The notes under the pieces: generated by a model
Database searches by the model: none
What the model saw: the letters and a program-made list of their open reading frames with translations, nothing else
What the model was told of the DNA's origin: nothing
Made by a program: the position numbers and the translations under genes
Virus record (IMG/VR): IMGVR_UViG_3300017991_000008
Location: 31,381 to 95,380 of that record
DNA from: a virus
DNA: 64,000 nt
Reading direction: 5' to 3' (one strand)
Shown: positions 55,108 through 62,148 of the stretch, piece after piece
Layout: every line of letters begins with the position of its first letter
How positions within the stretch are numbered: the first letter of the stretch is position 1

Positions 55108-55700
55108 CGAAAAAGGGGTGGGTACAATTACCCACCAAAAAACTGGTCAAGGCTGATTGGAACTATAAAGAGGATGATGAAGAGAAGGCGGCGACGCTGA
55201 CGGCCAATATCAGGAGAAACGGCCAGATAGAAAACATCATCGTCCGAGAGGTAGACGGGGGGAAGTTTGAAGTAGCCAACGGGAACCACCGTGTCGATTC
55301 CTTTCTAGATCTCAAATTCAAGACCTGCATATGTTATAATCTGGGTCCTGTATCGGAGCAGGAGGCGAAGCGGGTAGCGGTGGAGACCAACGAAACCAGG
55401 TTTAACAGTGACCGGACGGCGTTGGCGTCGATAATCCACGAACTCGGCTTTGCTGCCGATGCCGAGTTCGACCTAGCGGATCTTGTCGAGACCATGCCCT
55501 ATGATGAGACAGAGCTAAAAGGATTTTCAGATCTTCTGAATTTCGACTGGAGTTCCTTTGAACAGAAACGGGTGCCACCACCAAACTCAGGTGACGAGGA
55601 TGGGGACTCGGGCCCCACGGGGGAGGGTGGAGGTGCTCGGATTATTTGCTGTCCGCACTGTGAAGGGGAGATCAACCTGGACGACCTAGAAAACACATAA
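55095..55700 (+). CDS. ParB-like nuclease/CTPase-fold protein with zinc-ribbon tail
   Basis: 201 residues from ATG 55095. The ParB-N fold is seen as LTANIRRNGQIENIIVREV, then GNHRVDSFLDL (the G-x-x-R box). The C-terminal about 30 residues hold C-C-P-H-C, half of a zinc ribbon, after a Gly/Pro/Ser linker. ParB-like proteins of phages occur near modification genes and may bind DNA as sliding clamps, regulate modification, or act as nucleases. A site-specific role is not visible. The translation further upstream is in another gene. Confidence 0.7.
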   Translation: MAKITKKGWVQLPTKKLVKADWNYKEDDEEKAATLTANIRRNGQIENIIVREVDGGKFEVANGNHRVDSFLDLKFKTCICYNLGPVSEQEAKRVAVETNETRFNSDRTALASIIHELGFAADAEFDLADLVETMPYDETELKGFSDLLNFDWSSFEQKRVPPPNSGDEDGDSGPTGEGGGARIICCPHCEGEINLDDLENT

Positions 55701-55701
55701 T

Positions 55702-55731
55702 TTGGACGGGTGCCCAAATCCGTGGTAGAGT
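55702..55731 (+). promoter_or_regulatory. Weak sigma70-like promoter
   Basis: TTGGAC (55702-55707) and TAGAGT (55726-55731), spacer 18. Both boxes deviate from consensus by two to three bases. The RHH gene begins seven bases after the -10. Only a candidate. Confidence 0.3.
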
Positions 55732-55737
55732 GAGATT

Positions 55738-55935
55738 ATGTGTACACAGAAAAGAAATAAAACAGATCAGCTTCACATACGAGTCCGGCCCGAGGATAAA
55801 CGGGTGGTGAAGGCGGTGGCGGAGCGGCTGGGCATGACTATGTCTCAGTATTTAGAAAAACTCCTCTTTGACAATCTCTATTTCGAGATCGAGAATCAAA
55901 GGCTGAATCAGCCTGTAGAGGGGGTGGAGGTTTAA
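55738..55935 (+). CDS. RHH (CopG-like) regulator
   Basis: 65 residues. RHH pattern: TDQLHIRVRPEDKRVVKAVAE then TMSQYLEKLL. A small dimeric DNA-binding protein, probably a local repressor. It lies next to the weak promoter at 55702 and directly upstream of the small-terminase-like gene. Confidence 0.65.
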   Translation: MCTQKRNKTDQLHIRVRPEDKRVVKAVAERLGMTMSQYLEKLLFDNLYFEIENQRLNQPVEGVEV

Positions 55936-56652
55936 GTGGGGAAGAAAGGCCAGAAGAAGAAGACGTCCCAAAAGGGAGCCAAGGGCGGCAAGAAGGGTGT
56001 CCAAAAGGTAACCCAAAACCGGTCTTGGTTAGGGATCACCATGGAGAAGTACGATCTATTGCTTGCGTCCTGGATAAAGCACCGGAGTATACTACAAGCA
56101 TCGAAGGACGCCGGTGTGGCCAAGTCCACGGCTACCAAGTACATTAATGTAGGAGTACCACAACAGGGAATGCCCTCGATAAGGGAGCAGGCCAAGAAGA
56201 TAGACCAGAAGGCCAATGCACTGAGTCAGCTTACATTGGCCCAGTTTCGCGCCAAGTACCTATCGCAGGTAGAGGAGGCTCTTGGGACATCGGAGATTGA
56301 GTTACGCTTGCACCGGGTATTATCCCAGCACAAGGCCAGGGAGGCGGCGAAACAGCGGTACGAGGTTCAGTTGGACAAGGACGGGAAGCCGGTTAAGGAT
56401 GCCGACGGTAATCTGGTCTTTCAGCGGGACGAGCATGGGGATCTGATACCGGTTAAGGTCTACCCGTCGTTGGCGTTTGATGCCCAGGTTAGAGCCCATG
56501 ACCACCTCGTAAGGCTCGGAGAACGGGCTCTGGGGGCGGCCGATGAGACTTTGGGTGATGCAGCCGAGGAAAATGTGCTTGCTCAACTCACCATGGATGA
56601 GAAAAAAGACTACCTGTTGACAGGTAAGTTGCCGATAAGATTCCGAAAATAG
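55936..56652 (+). CDS. Possible small terminase subunit / HTH DNA-binding protein
   Basis: 238 residues from GTG 55936. The basic N-terminus is followed by a helix-turn-helix (HRSILQASKDAGVAKSTATKYI) typical of small-terminase DNA binding, then coiled-coil/helical segments (ALSQLTLAQFRAKYLSQVEEAL, LHRVLSQHKAREAAK) and an acidic stretch with KPVKDADGNLVFQ. The tail LTMDEKKDYLLTGKLPI is acidic. The N-terminal HTH and central oligomerising helices fit TerS, but the large subunit is not in the window, so the call is moderate. A terminal-replication or condensation role is possible. Confidence 0.45.
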   Translation: MGKKGQKKKTSQKGAKGGKKGVQKVTQNRSWLGITMEKYDLLLASWIKHRSILQASKDAGVAKSTATKYINVGVPQQGMPSIREQAKKIDQKANALSQLTLAQFRAKYLSQVEEALGTSEIELRLHRVLSQHKAREAAKQRYEVQLDKDGKPVKDADGNLVFQRDEHGDLIPVKVYPSLAFDAQVRAHDHLVRLGERALGAADETLGDAAEENVLAQLTMDEKKDYLLTGKLPIRFRK

Positions 56653-56671
56653 CCTGTTAAAAAAAATCATA

Positions 56672-56717
56672 AAAAAATAAAAAAAGTAGTTGACAAGACC
56701 CGACAATGTGTTATTAT
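56672..56717 (+). promoter_or_regulatory. sigma70-type promoter with upstream A-tract
   Basis: TTGACA (56690-56695) and TATTAT (56712-56717) with 16 bases between; upstream AAAATAAAAAAAGTA; downstream ATAAATATGACA. Shares the A-tract, the 16-base spacing and the ATATAAATATGACA segment with the promoter at 59547. Transcription would begin near 56724. Confidence 0.75.
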
Positions 56718-56759
56718 ATAAATATGACAAGGGACACAAAAGACACCAAGGAGCACAAA

Positions 56760-56963
56760 ATGACACCAGCAATGGCAACTATTATAGCAACACTGGCCGG
56801 AAGACAAAGTATCGAATGCGAATTTGGAAAAGCAGTACCTAGCCCGGTAACACAAAACGAGTTGAAAAAAGCAGAGCAGATTTTAGGCTACGACGAATTT
56901 TATAAGCACTATGACGAAGCCGTGGATGCCGCAATGGAATGGATGTCCCAAGGGGATAACTAA
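56760..56963 (+). CDS. Unknown small protein
   Basis: 67 residues from ATG 56760 with AAGGAG seven bases upstream (56748-56753). An ATG at 56724 is in frame but is near the expected transcription start. Mostly helical (TIIATLAGRQSIECEFGK, NELKKAEQILGYDEFYKHYD). First gene after the strong promoter, hence probably expressed early. Function unknown. Confidence 0.6.
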   Translation: MTPAMATIIATLAGRQSIECEFGKAVPSPVTQNELKKAEQILGYDEFYKHYDEAVDAAMEWMSQGDN

Positions 56964-56985
56964 AAATAGGACACGGGAGGATATC

Positions 56986-57174
56986 ATGGGAACAGGCAAC
57001 AAACTAAGAAAAACGGAATCAATCTGGCACGATGCTGATAGCAAAGCATTTGTTGCCGAGATACGTGGTTTATTTGATCAAAACAAGGGCTACCACGAGT
57101 GGATCAGGCTTGGCTACTATGGATCCAGAGAAGCCGCCATGAAAGCCATTTTACAAACCAGGGAAGGGGAATAA
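56986..57174 (+). CDS. Unknown small protein
   Basis: 62 residues from ATG 56986, preceded by GGGAGG. The sequence has SKAFVAEIRGLFDQN and RLGYYGSREAAMKAIL, a small alpha/beta protein. Two bases before the next gene. Function unknown. Confidence 0.6.
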   Translation: MGTGNKLRKTESIWHDADSKAFVAEIRGLFDQNKGYHEWIRLGYYGSREAAMKAILQTREGE

Positions 57175-57175
57175 A

Positions 57176-58051
57176 ATGCAAAGGGGAACACAGGGCAAAA
57201 AATACGACAAGAGCCTAACCACTAAACAGATCACACAGATTATCCGAAACAACATTAAGCAAGCCAAGAAGGACGGGATCCTACCCCAGGATCTGAGGGT
57301 ATCCGTGAGAATGAGAAAGGTGACCTGGGATCACGCAATCGACATGACGATCACCAAGCTCGACACCAAGATCTTTAATGAAGAATTTATCAGGTGGGAA
57401 ATGGAACACCCGCACGATCCCTACCCGGCCAACATACCAAGGTATGAACCTGAGACCCAAAGGATTCTTGATATGCTCCGGGGTTTTCACGACGATTACA
57501 ACTACGACCGATCCGACAGCATGACCGATTACTTTGACGTGAACTACTACGGGGGAGTGAGTATTGATTTTAGACTGGAGGAGCAAGCCAGGGAGGTTCT
57601 CAGGAGCAGGATTGAGAGCGGGGCTGATAACGTTGTGAAAGCACTAGAAGAGACCGTGGACCAGCACCGGGACGGTATAAAGGTGGAAGATAAGGGGGAC
57701 CGGGTGGTTATCGAATCAGACCACCCCTCAGTGGTTGAAGCGACCGAATGCCCTGATACGTTTGACACGAAAATAGACGAGGTTCTTGGGCTCGACGTCA
57801 CTGTGACCTTGCCAGTGATAGGAAAAATGGAAATACCGGGTCTGTGGGGGAGTTTTGGTATCGCCCACATAGCAAAAGGCCCACTTGGTAGAAAATCCTA
57901 TCTTGTTTGGAGGAACACCGATCTTTTTTACGTTCACGAATGGCCCACGGGTGCTTTTGAAGTTTACCGACTTGGTGAAGAGGATCCCTACCTGGTAGGC
58001 GACGAAGGGCAACTAAGAATGGAAATTAGCACCGAGAATAGCAATGCCTAG
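57176..58051 (+). CDS. LPD29-like protein
   Basis: 291 residues. The first about 130 residues resemble the LPD29-type polyvalent domain: LTTKQITQIIRNNIKQA, LRVSVRMRKVTWDHAIDM, and TQRILDMLRGFHDDYNYDRSDSMTDYF. The C-terminal half (VVIESDHPSVVEATE and IGKMEIPGLWGSF) is of an unknown type. Such proteins occur on mobile elements and phages, but the roles are unknown. It overlaps the C5 methyltransferase by 8 bases, so they are co-translated. Confidence 0.55.
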   Translation: MQRGTQGKKYDKSLTTKQITQIIRNNIKQAKKDGILPQDLRVSVRMRKVTWDHAIDMTITKLDTKIFNEEFIRWEMEHPHDPYPANIPRYEPETQRILDMLRGFHDDYNYDRSDSMTDYFDVNYYGGVSIDFRLEEQAREVLRSRIESGADNVVKALEETVDQHRDGIKVEDKGDRVVIESDHPSVVEATECPDTFDTKIDEVLGLDVTVTLPVIGKMEIPGLWGSFGIAHIAKGPLGRKSYLVWRNTDLFYVHEWPTGAFEVYRLGEEDPYLVGDEGQLRMEISTENSNA

Positions 58052-59519
58052 GCCGCCGATTATCAGAGCAGCATTTGAGGGGGAATTGATAGTTGACAAT
58101 TTTGCTGGCGGAGGTGGAGCGTCAACAGGTATTGAGACCGCTATAGGGCGCCCGGTGGATATCGCCATCAACCACAGTCCCGAGGCTATCGCCATGCACA
58201 GGGCAAACCACCCGAGAACGAGACACTATTGCGAAAACATTTGGGAGGTGGACCCAGTCGAGGCTTGCGGTGGAAGGGCTGTCGGGTTGGCGTGGTTTAG
58301 CCCAGATTGTACACACCACTCCAGAGCCAAGGGAGGGAAGCCCCGTAAAAAATCGATCCGTGGTTTAGCGTGGGTTGTGATCCGGTGGGCCAAGAAGGTA
58401 CGACCGAGGGTGATCATGCTTGAGAACGTGGAGGAATTCTCTACCTGGGGACCACTAAACAAAAAAGGATACCCTATCAAATCACGAGCCGGTGAGACGT
58501 TCAACAGATTCGTTTCTAGGTTGTCGGACCTTGGATACCAGGTGGACGTGAAATCCCTTGTGTGCGCCGACTACGGTACGCCAACAACCCGAAAGAGACT
58601 GTTCCTGATCGCCAGGAGAGACGGTCATTCGGTGGTATGGCCAACACCGACACACGGTGAGGGGAGATCGGAGAAATGGATCCCGGCATCAAAAATCATT
58701 GACTGGTCATTGTCGTGCCCCAGTATATTTGACCGGAACCCACCACTGGTTCACAACACGCTCAGGAGGATCGGTGAGGGGATCCGACGGTATGTGGTGG
58801 AGACAGATTCACCATTCATTGTTCCCGGGGGGGTGGGCAGGCCGACAGGACAGTTGGCTTTGCTCGAGCAACCAGACCGACAGACCATGGTAGCCGCGTT
58901 TTTATCCAGATACTTCAAGTCGTCGGTGGGGCAAGGGCTGGACAAACCGGCGCCGACGGTGATGGCCGGTGGTGGCGGCAAGACAGCTCTAGTGGCTGCC
59001 ACCATGATTCAAACCGGATACGGGGAGAGACCTGGACAGAACCCTCGGGCCCTAAATATCGAAAGGCCACTGGGTACCGTGGTAGCCGGTGGAGCAAAAC
59101 ACGCCATTATTGCCGCGTTTCTCAATAAGCATTATGGGGGTGTCGTGGGACATGGGGTGGAGAGACCTATCGGTACCGTCACAGCAGTTGACCACCATTC
59201 GGTGACCTATGCTTTCATGTCCAAGTACTACGGAACCACCACTGGTCACAGCCTGCGTGGGCCAGTGCACACCATAACGGGGCAGGGACAGCACCTAGCT
59301 TTGGTCTTGGTCAAGGGTATCCCCTACCGGATCGTGGACATAGGTATGAGAATGCTTCAACCTCATGAGCTCTTTGCAGCCCAGGGATTTCCCGAGAATT
59401 ATGTCATCGATCCGTGGTTCAAGGGAAAGCCGTTGACTAAGACAGCTCAGATCTCACTTGCTGGCAATGCGGTTCCCCCTCAACCGGTGGAGGGAATGGT
59501 TAGGGATAACGCAGCATAA
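58044..59519 (+). CDS. DNA cytosine-C5 methyltransferase-like protein
   Basis: 491 residues. SAM-binding FAGGGGAST (20-28), motif IV SPDCTH with Cys89 as expected nucleophile (the usual P-C is D-C here), motif VI MLENVEEF, and the motif VIII KRLFLIARRDG. The middle to C-terminal half (residues about 275-430) holds a run of repeats about 45 residues long, with FLSRYFKSSVG or FMSKYYGTTTG, then G-L/V-x-x-P-x-x-T-V-x-(A/G). This repeat replaces or extends the target recognition domain. C-terminal motifs IX/X (VDIGMRMLQPHELFAAQGFP, LAGNAVPP) are present. A phage-type Dcm, giving 5-methylcytosine or a further modified base. Confidence 0.85.
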   Translation: MPRPPIIRAAFEGELIVDNFAGGGGASTGIETAIGRPVDIAINHSPEAIAMHRANHPRTRHYCENIWEVDPVEACGGRAVGLAWFSPDCTHHSRAKGGKPRKKSIRGLAWVVIRWAKKVRPRVIMLENVEEFSTWGPLNKKGYPIKSRAGETFNRFVSRLSDLGYQVDVKSLVCADYGTPTTRKRLFLIARRDGHSVVWPTPTHGEGRSEKWIPASKIIDWSLSCPSIFDRNPPLVHNTLRRIGEGIRRYVVETDSPFIVPGGVGRPTGQLALLEQPDRQTMVAAFLSRYFKSSVGQGLDKPAPTVMAGGGGKTALVAATMIQTGYGERPGQNPRALNIERPLGTVVAGGAKHAIIAAFLNKHYGGVVGHGVERPIGTVTAVDHHSVTYAFMSKYYGTTTGHSLRGPVHTITGQGQHLALVLVKGIPYRIVDIGMRMLQPHELFAAQGFPENYVIDPWFKGKPLTKTAQISLAGNAVPPQPVEGMVRDNAA

Positions 59520-59520
59520 A

Positions 59521-59574
59521 AAAATAAAAAAAGTGTGATTTAGGCGTTGACTAACTGTTAAAAAGTGGTATTAT
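59521..59574 (+). promoter_or_regulatory. sigma70-type promoter with upstream A-tract
   Basis: TTGACT (59547-59552) and TATTAT (59569-59574), 16-base spacer; upstream AAAATAAAAAAAGTGTG; downstream ATAAATATGACAGGGG. The same arrangement is present at 56690 and in a weaker form at 19992. It would drive the small gene at 59617 and possibly the tRNA region. Confidence 0.75.
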
Positions 59575-59616
59575 ATAAATATGACAGGGGATACAGAAGA
59601 CAAAGGCGGGGATAAA

Positions 59617-59937
59617 ATGACCAAAAAACAAATAAGAAGAGCACTGGATTTGGCAGGTATCACGTCAGGGCAAAAGCAGTTGCTAGGGCCTGATCACACC
59701 TGGGTGACCATTGATATCGCCATCAACAGCACAACAGAAGTTGAAGTAAGGGTAACAGAGGAAGATGGCACTCCGGATATCGAGGTAGCCGAGCAGATAG
59801 CGGACAAGGTATCCGAGGTGCTTGGGTTCAGTTATTGGATGATGACTGGTTATCGGTCGATTCTGGTACAGAAGCAGACACCGAGCTATTGTGATGACTT
59901 TGACTACTGTAACAAAGCAAGTAGTCACCATTACTAG
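59617..59937 (+). CDS. Unknown small protein
   Basis: 106 residues from ATG 59617; an upstream ATG at 59581 lies at the probable transcription start. Alpha/beta with a strand pair (TWVTIDIAINS, TEVEVRVTEED) and an acidic C-terminus with a Cys pair (YCDDFDYC). Function unknown. Confidence 0.55.
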   Translation: MTKKQIRRALDLAGITSGQKQLLGPDHTWVTIDIAINSTTEVEVRVTEEDGTPDIEVAEQIADKVSEVLGFSYWMMTGYRSILVQKQTPSYCDDFDYCNKASSHHY

Positions 59938-59938
59938 G

Positions 59939-59966
59939 TTGACGTGGAATCACGGTGGTGTATTTT
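59939..59966 (+). promoter_or_regulatory. Candidate sigma70 promoter ahead of the tRNA
   Basis: TTGACG (59939-59944) and TATTTT (59961-59966) with a 16-base spacer, beginning one base after the previous stop. Transcription would begin near 59973, right at the hairpin at 59973-59991, and continue into the tRNA-Met if the hairpin is not a terminator. Confidence 0.45.
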
Positions 59967-59972
59967 AAAGAG

Positions 59973-59998
59973 AAGGACCAGCAGGGTCCTTTCTTTTT
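59973..59998 (+). terminator. Rho-independent terminator abutting the tRNA
   Basis: AAGGACC (59973-59979), loop AGCAG, GGTCCTT (59985-59991), then TCTTTTT (59992-59998). A seven-pair stem with a T-run, ending directly at the first tRNA base. It would stop readthrough from the gene upstream. If transcription starts at the promoter 59939, the hairpin lies at the 5' end of the RNA. Confidence 0.7.
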
Positions 59999-60069
59999 GC
60001 GGGGTGGAGCAGTGGTAGCTCGTCAGGCTCATAACCTGAAGGCCGTCGGTTCAAGTCCGGCCCCCGCAA
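59998..60069 (+). tRNA. tRNA-Met (CAT), initiator-like
   Basis: Nearly identical to bacterial initiator tRNA: acceptor GCGGGG (59999-60004) with CCCCGC (60062-60067), D arm GAGC...GCTC with the A11-T24 pair of initiators, anticodon arm TCAGG-CTCATAA-CCTGA, T arm with GTTCAAGTC. Differences: T at position 1 pairs with A72 instead of the C1-A72 mismatch, the third of the three G-C pairs in the anticodon stem has become A-T with a compensating change, and the D-loop is two bases shorter. The 3' end is AACAA, so CCA is not encoded. It could act as an initiator or elongator Met tRNA. Confidence 0.85.
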
Positions 60070-60072
60070 CAA

Positions 60073-60102
60073 GGGGAAGGTCACCGGTTCAAATCCGGCC
60101 CC
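60073..60102 (+). other. tRNA 3'-half remnant
   Basis: GGGG (60073-60076) and CCCC (60099-60102) enclose a T-arm-type hairpin CCGG-TTCAAAT-CCGG (60084-60098). It follows the tRNA-Met at once and looks like the 3' half of another tRNA without its 5' half. Confidence 0.35.
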
Positions 60103-60117
60103 TCATCCGGTGGGTAA

Positions 60118-60152
60118 TGGGGGAGGGTAGCTCAGTCCGGTAGAGCGTCCCC
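60118..60152 (+). other. tRNA 5'-half remnant (D-arm)
   Basis: GGTAGCTCAGTCCGGTAGAGC contains a typical D arm (GCTC...GAGC) after a G-rich acceptor-like stretch. No matching anticodon arm, T arm or acceptor follows. Together with the fragment at 60073 this looks like a decayed tRNA cluster. Confidence 0.35.
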
Positions 60153-60186
60153 GCTAATTTAAAAGGGGTGGGAGGAGACAGAAGAC

Positions 60187-60423
60187 ATGAGCCAATTAAA
60201 AATGATGCCGTTAACTGTGGAGAAATTTGACAGAATGGCGGAAGAAGCAATGTTGTTACTTTTTCATTTCAAAACAGAGAAAAACATCTGGGTTGAAAAG
60301 GAGGTGAAACTTTATTCATGCTTGGACGGCACGCTGGTTGTGTTCAGGGGCTCGGTGGAGGTGTACCAGGGCAAGGACAAGGCTGAAGCCGTCAACGCCT
60401 ATAACAAAGCCGTTGGAGTGTAG
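60187..60423 (+). CDS. Unknown small protein
   Basis: 78 residues, GGAGGAG upstream. Starts with an amphipathic helix (VEKFDRMAEEAMLLLFHF) then VEKEVKLYSCLDGTLVVF, a strand-rich end. One base before the next gene. Function unknown. Confidence 0.55.
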   Translation: MSQLKMMPLTVEKFDRMAEEAMLLLFHFKTEKNIWVEKEVKLYSCLDGTLVVFRGSVEVYQGKDKAEAVNAYNKAVGV

Positions 60424-60424
60424 C

Positions 60425-60619
60425 ATGGAATATATAATTCTGACGGGGACAGCAGATGAACTATCCGAAAAGGTCAATGAAAAATTGGCTAAAGGTTGGA
60501 CCCTGCATGGTTTAACGTTCAAGCTTCGTGAGAATGAGCAGCCGGATTTGAACGACTATCCGCCTCGTAGATGGTTTCATGATAGGTTTGCCCAGGCCAT
60601 GATCAAGGTGAATAAATGA
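60425..60619 (+). CDS. DUF1737-like small protein
   Basis: 64 residues from ATG 60425. MEYIILTGTADELSEKVNEK followed by KGWTLHGLTF is typical of DUF1737-like proteins (strand, Asp-Glu-Leu helix, 'G-W'). Short Pro/Asp linker and basic end. Ends in ATGA overlap with the helicase. Role unknown. Confidence 0.6.
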   Translation: MEYIILTGTADELSEKVNEKLAKGWTLHGLTFKLRENEQPDLNDYPPRRWFHDRFAQAMIKVNK

Positions 60620-62148
60620 ATCTCACACAGGAACAGCAAGACATCATTGCAGCGACCCCGGAACCCGGCCGGCCATTGGTTGTGACCGCGTTTGCCGGTA
60701 CCGGAAAGACATTTACCCTCCAACGTTATGCCGAGGCTCGACCAGGGGATCGGATGCTGTACGCAGCTTTTAACAAGGCTATCCAGTTAGAGGCTGAGCG
60801 CAAAATGCCCATGAACGTGATGAGCCGGACGACACATTCCCTGGCTTATCGAGCCTATGGCGGACAGTATCGAGACGCCGAGCTCCTTGAGGCCAATGTA
60901 CCAGTGTGGAGGGTTGCCCGGTACCTGGGGGCAAGTGTGGTGGTGGCTAACTTCGCGTTTGAAGTTGTCAAGAAATATCTATCATCTGCAGACGAGGATA
61001 TCGGACCGGAACACATACCCGAGAACGTGATCGAGTACTACGAAGAGGAGGACAAACCGATGCCACCTCTTGTGGACATGGCCAGGGGGATTTGGGACAG
61101 CATGAAAAGCCTGGCTCCGAACTCGATACCCATGGTCCATGACGGCTACCTGAAGTTGTATCAGTTATCGGGACCGGTGCTGGACTTCGATTACATAATG
61201 CTCGACGAGGCCCAGGACACCACACCATGCGTCTGGGACATTGTGTCCAATCAAAAGGGGCGGAAGGTGGTGGTGGGTGATCCCTTCCAGGCGATCTACG
61301 GTTGGCGGGGTGCCATTGATGCCCTGGGGCTTGTGGGGGACTGTGAGACGTTTTATTTGACACAGAGCTTCCGATTTGGACCGGACGTGGCTCAACTAGC
61401 GTCAACCCTGCTACGACGACACAGGGGGCAGGATAAACCTCTCAGGGGGCTGGATACGTTGTCCACGGAGATCTCGACGGCGACACCCACGGAGAACCGC
61501 ACGATACTGGCTAGGGGCAACGCCCTGATCTTTAAGTCATCGGCCTATGAGTGCGAGTACACGAAACACACCCTGGGCTATGTGGGTGGAACTCATAAGA
61601 GCTATCGGTTTCAAACCTATCTAGACGTCTACAACCTGTATTCCGGTCAGGTGGATTGGATAAAGGATCCGGTTATAAAATCTTTTGATGACTTTGAAAC
61701 CCTGAAGGATTACGCCGACAAGATCAAGAGCCTCGAACTCCAAGGAGCCTGCACAGTGGTGGAGGAGTACAAGGGACGGATTCCATACATTATGAAGGAT
61801 GTTAAGGAACGGGACGTTGGGGAAAGGTATGGGGATCTAGTATACGCCACGGGTCACAAGGCCAAAGGCATGGAATTTCCCATTGTGCAGATAGCCAGCG
61901 ACTTCGAGACGGCCATAGACCACCACCTGGAGGTGCAAGGGTACTTGCCCGAGGAGGAAATGAATCTGCTTTATGTGGCCATCACCAGAGGGACTGAAAA
62001 GGTGTATTTGCCACAGGGGGTGAAAACGTGGATTGAGACAGGGAGCAACGAACACAGGCAGGCAGGGCTTTTTAATAGTAACAATTCCAACAAGTCTACT
62101 TCCGAGTTGATGATTGAGGAATTTAAAAAACGGATCATGAATGGATAA
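60616..62148 (+). CDS. UvrD/PcrA-type superfamily I helicase
   Basis: 510 residues, all SF1 motifs visible: I AFAGTGKT (25-32), II LDEAQDT, III VGDPFQAIYGWRGA, IV QSFRF, V ATGHKAKGMEFP, VI NLLYVAITRG. It resembles short UvrD/FBH1-like proteins used by phages for repair or replication of single-stranded ends. It starts by ATGA coupling with the DUF1737-like gene. The Asn/Ser-rich C-terminus is likely a disordered tail. Confidence 0.9.
   Translation: MNLTQEQQDIIAATPEPGRPLVVTAFAGTGKTFTLQRYAEARPGDRMLYAAFNKAIQLEAERKMPMNVMSRTTHSLAYRAYGGQYRDAELLEANVPVWRVARYLGASVVVANFAFEVVKKYLSSADEDIGPEHIPENVIEYYEEEDKPMPPLVDMARGIWDSMKSLAPNSIPMVHDGYLKLYQLSGPVLDFDYIMLDEAQDTTPCVWDIVSNQKGRKVVVGDPFQAIYGWRGAIDALGLVGDCETFYLTQSFRFGPDVAQLASTLLRRHRGQDKPLRGLDTLSTEISTATPTENRTILARGNALIFKSSAYECEYTKHTLGYVGGTHKSYRFQTYLDVYNLYSGQVDWIKDPVIKSFDDFETLKDYADKIKSLELQGACTVVEEYKGRIPYIMKDVKERDVGERYGDLVYATGHKAKGMEFPIVQIASDFETAIDHHLEVQGYLPEEEMNLLYVAITRGTEKVYLPQGVKTWIETGSNEHRQAGLFNSNNSNKSTSELMIEEFKKRIMNG

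Noticed and set aside
60073-60152. Circularly permuted tRNA (3' half before 5' half)
   Set aside because: The acceptor strands do not pair (GGGAGGG with CCCCTCA gives several mismatches), so they are more likely separate remnants.
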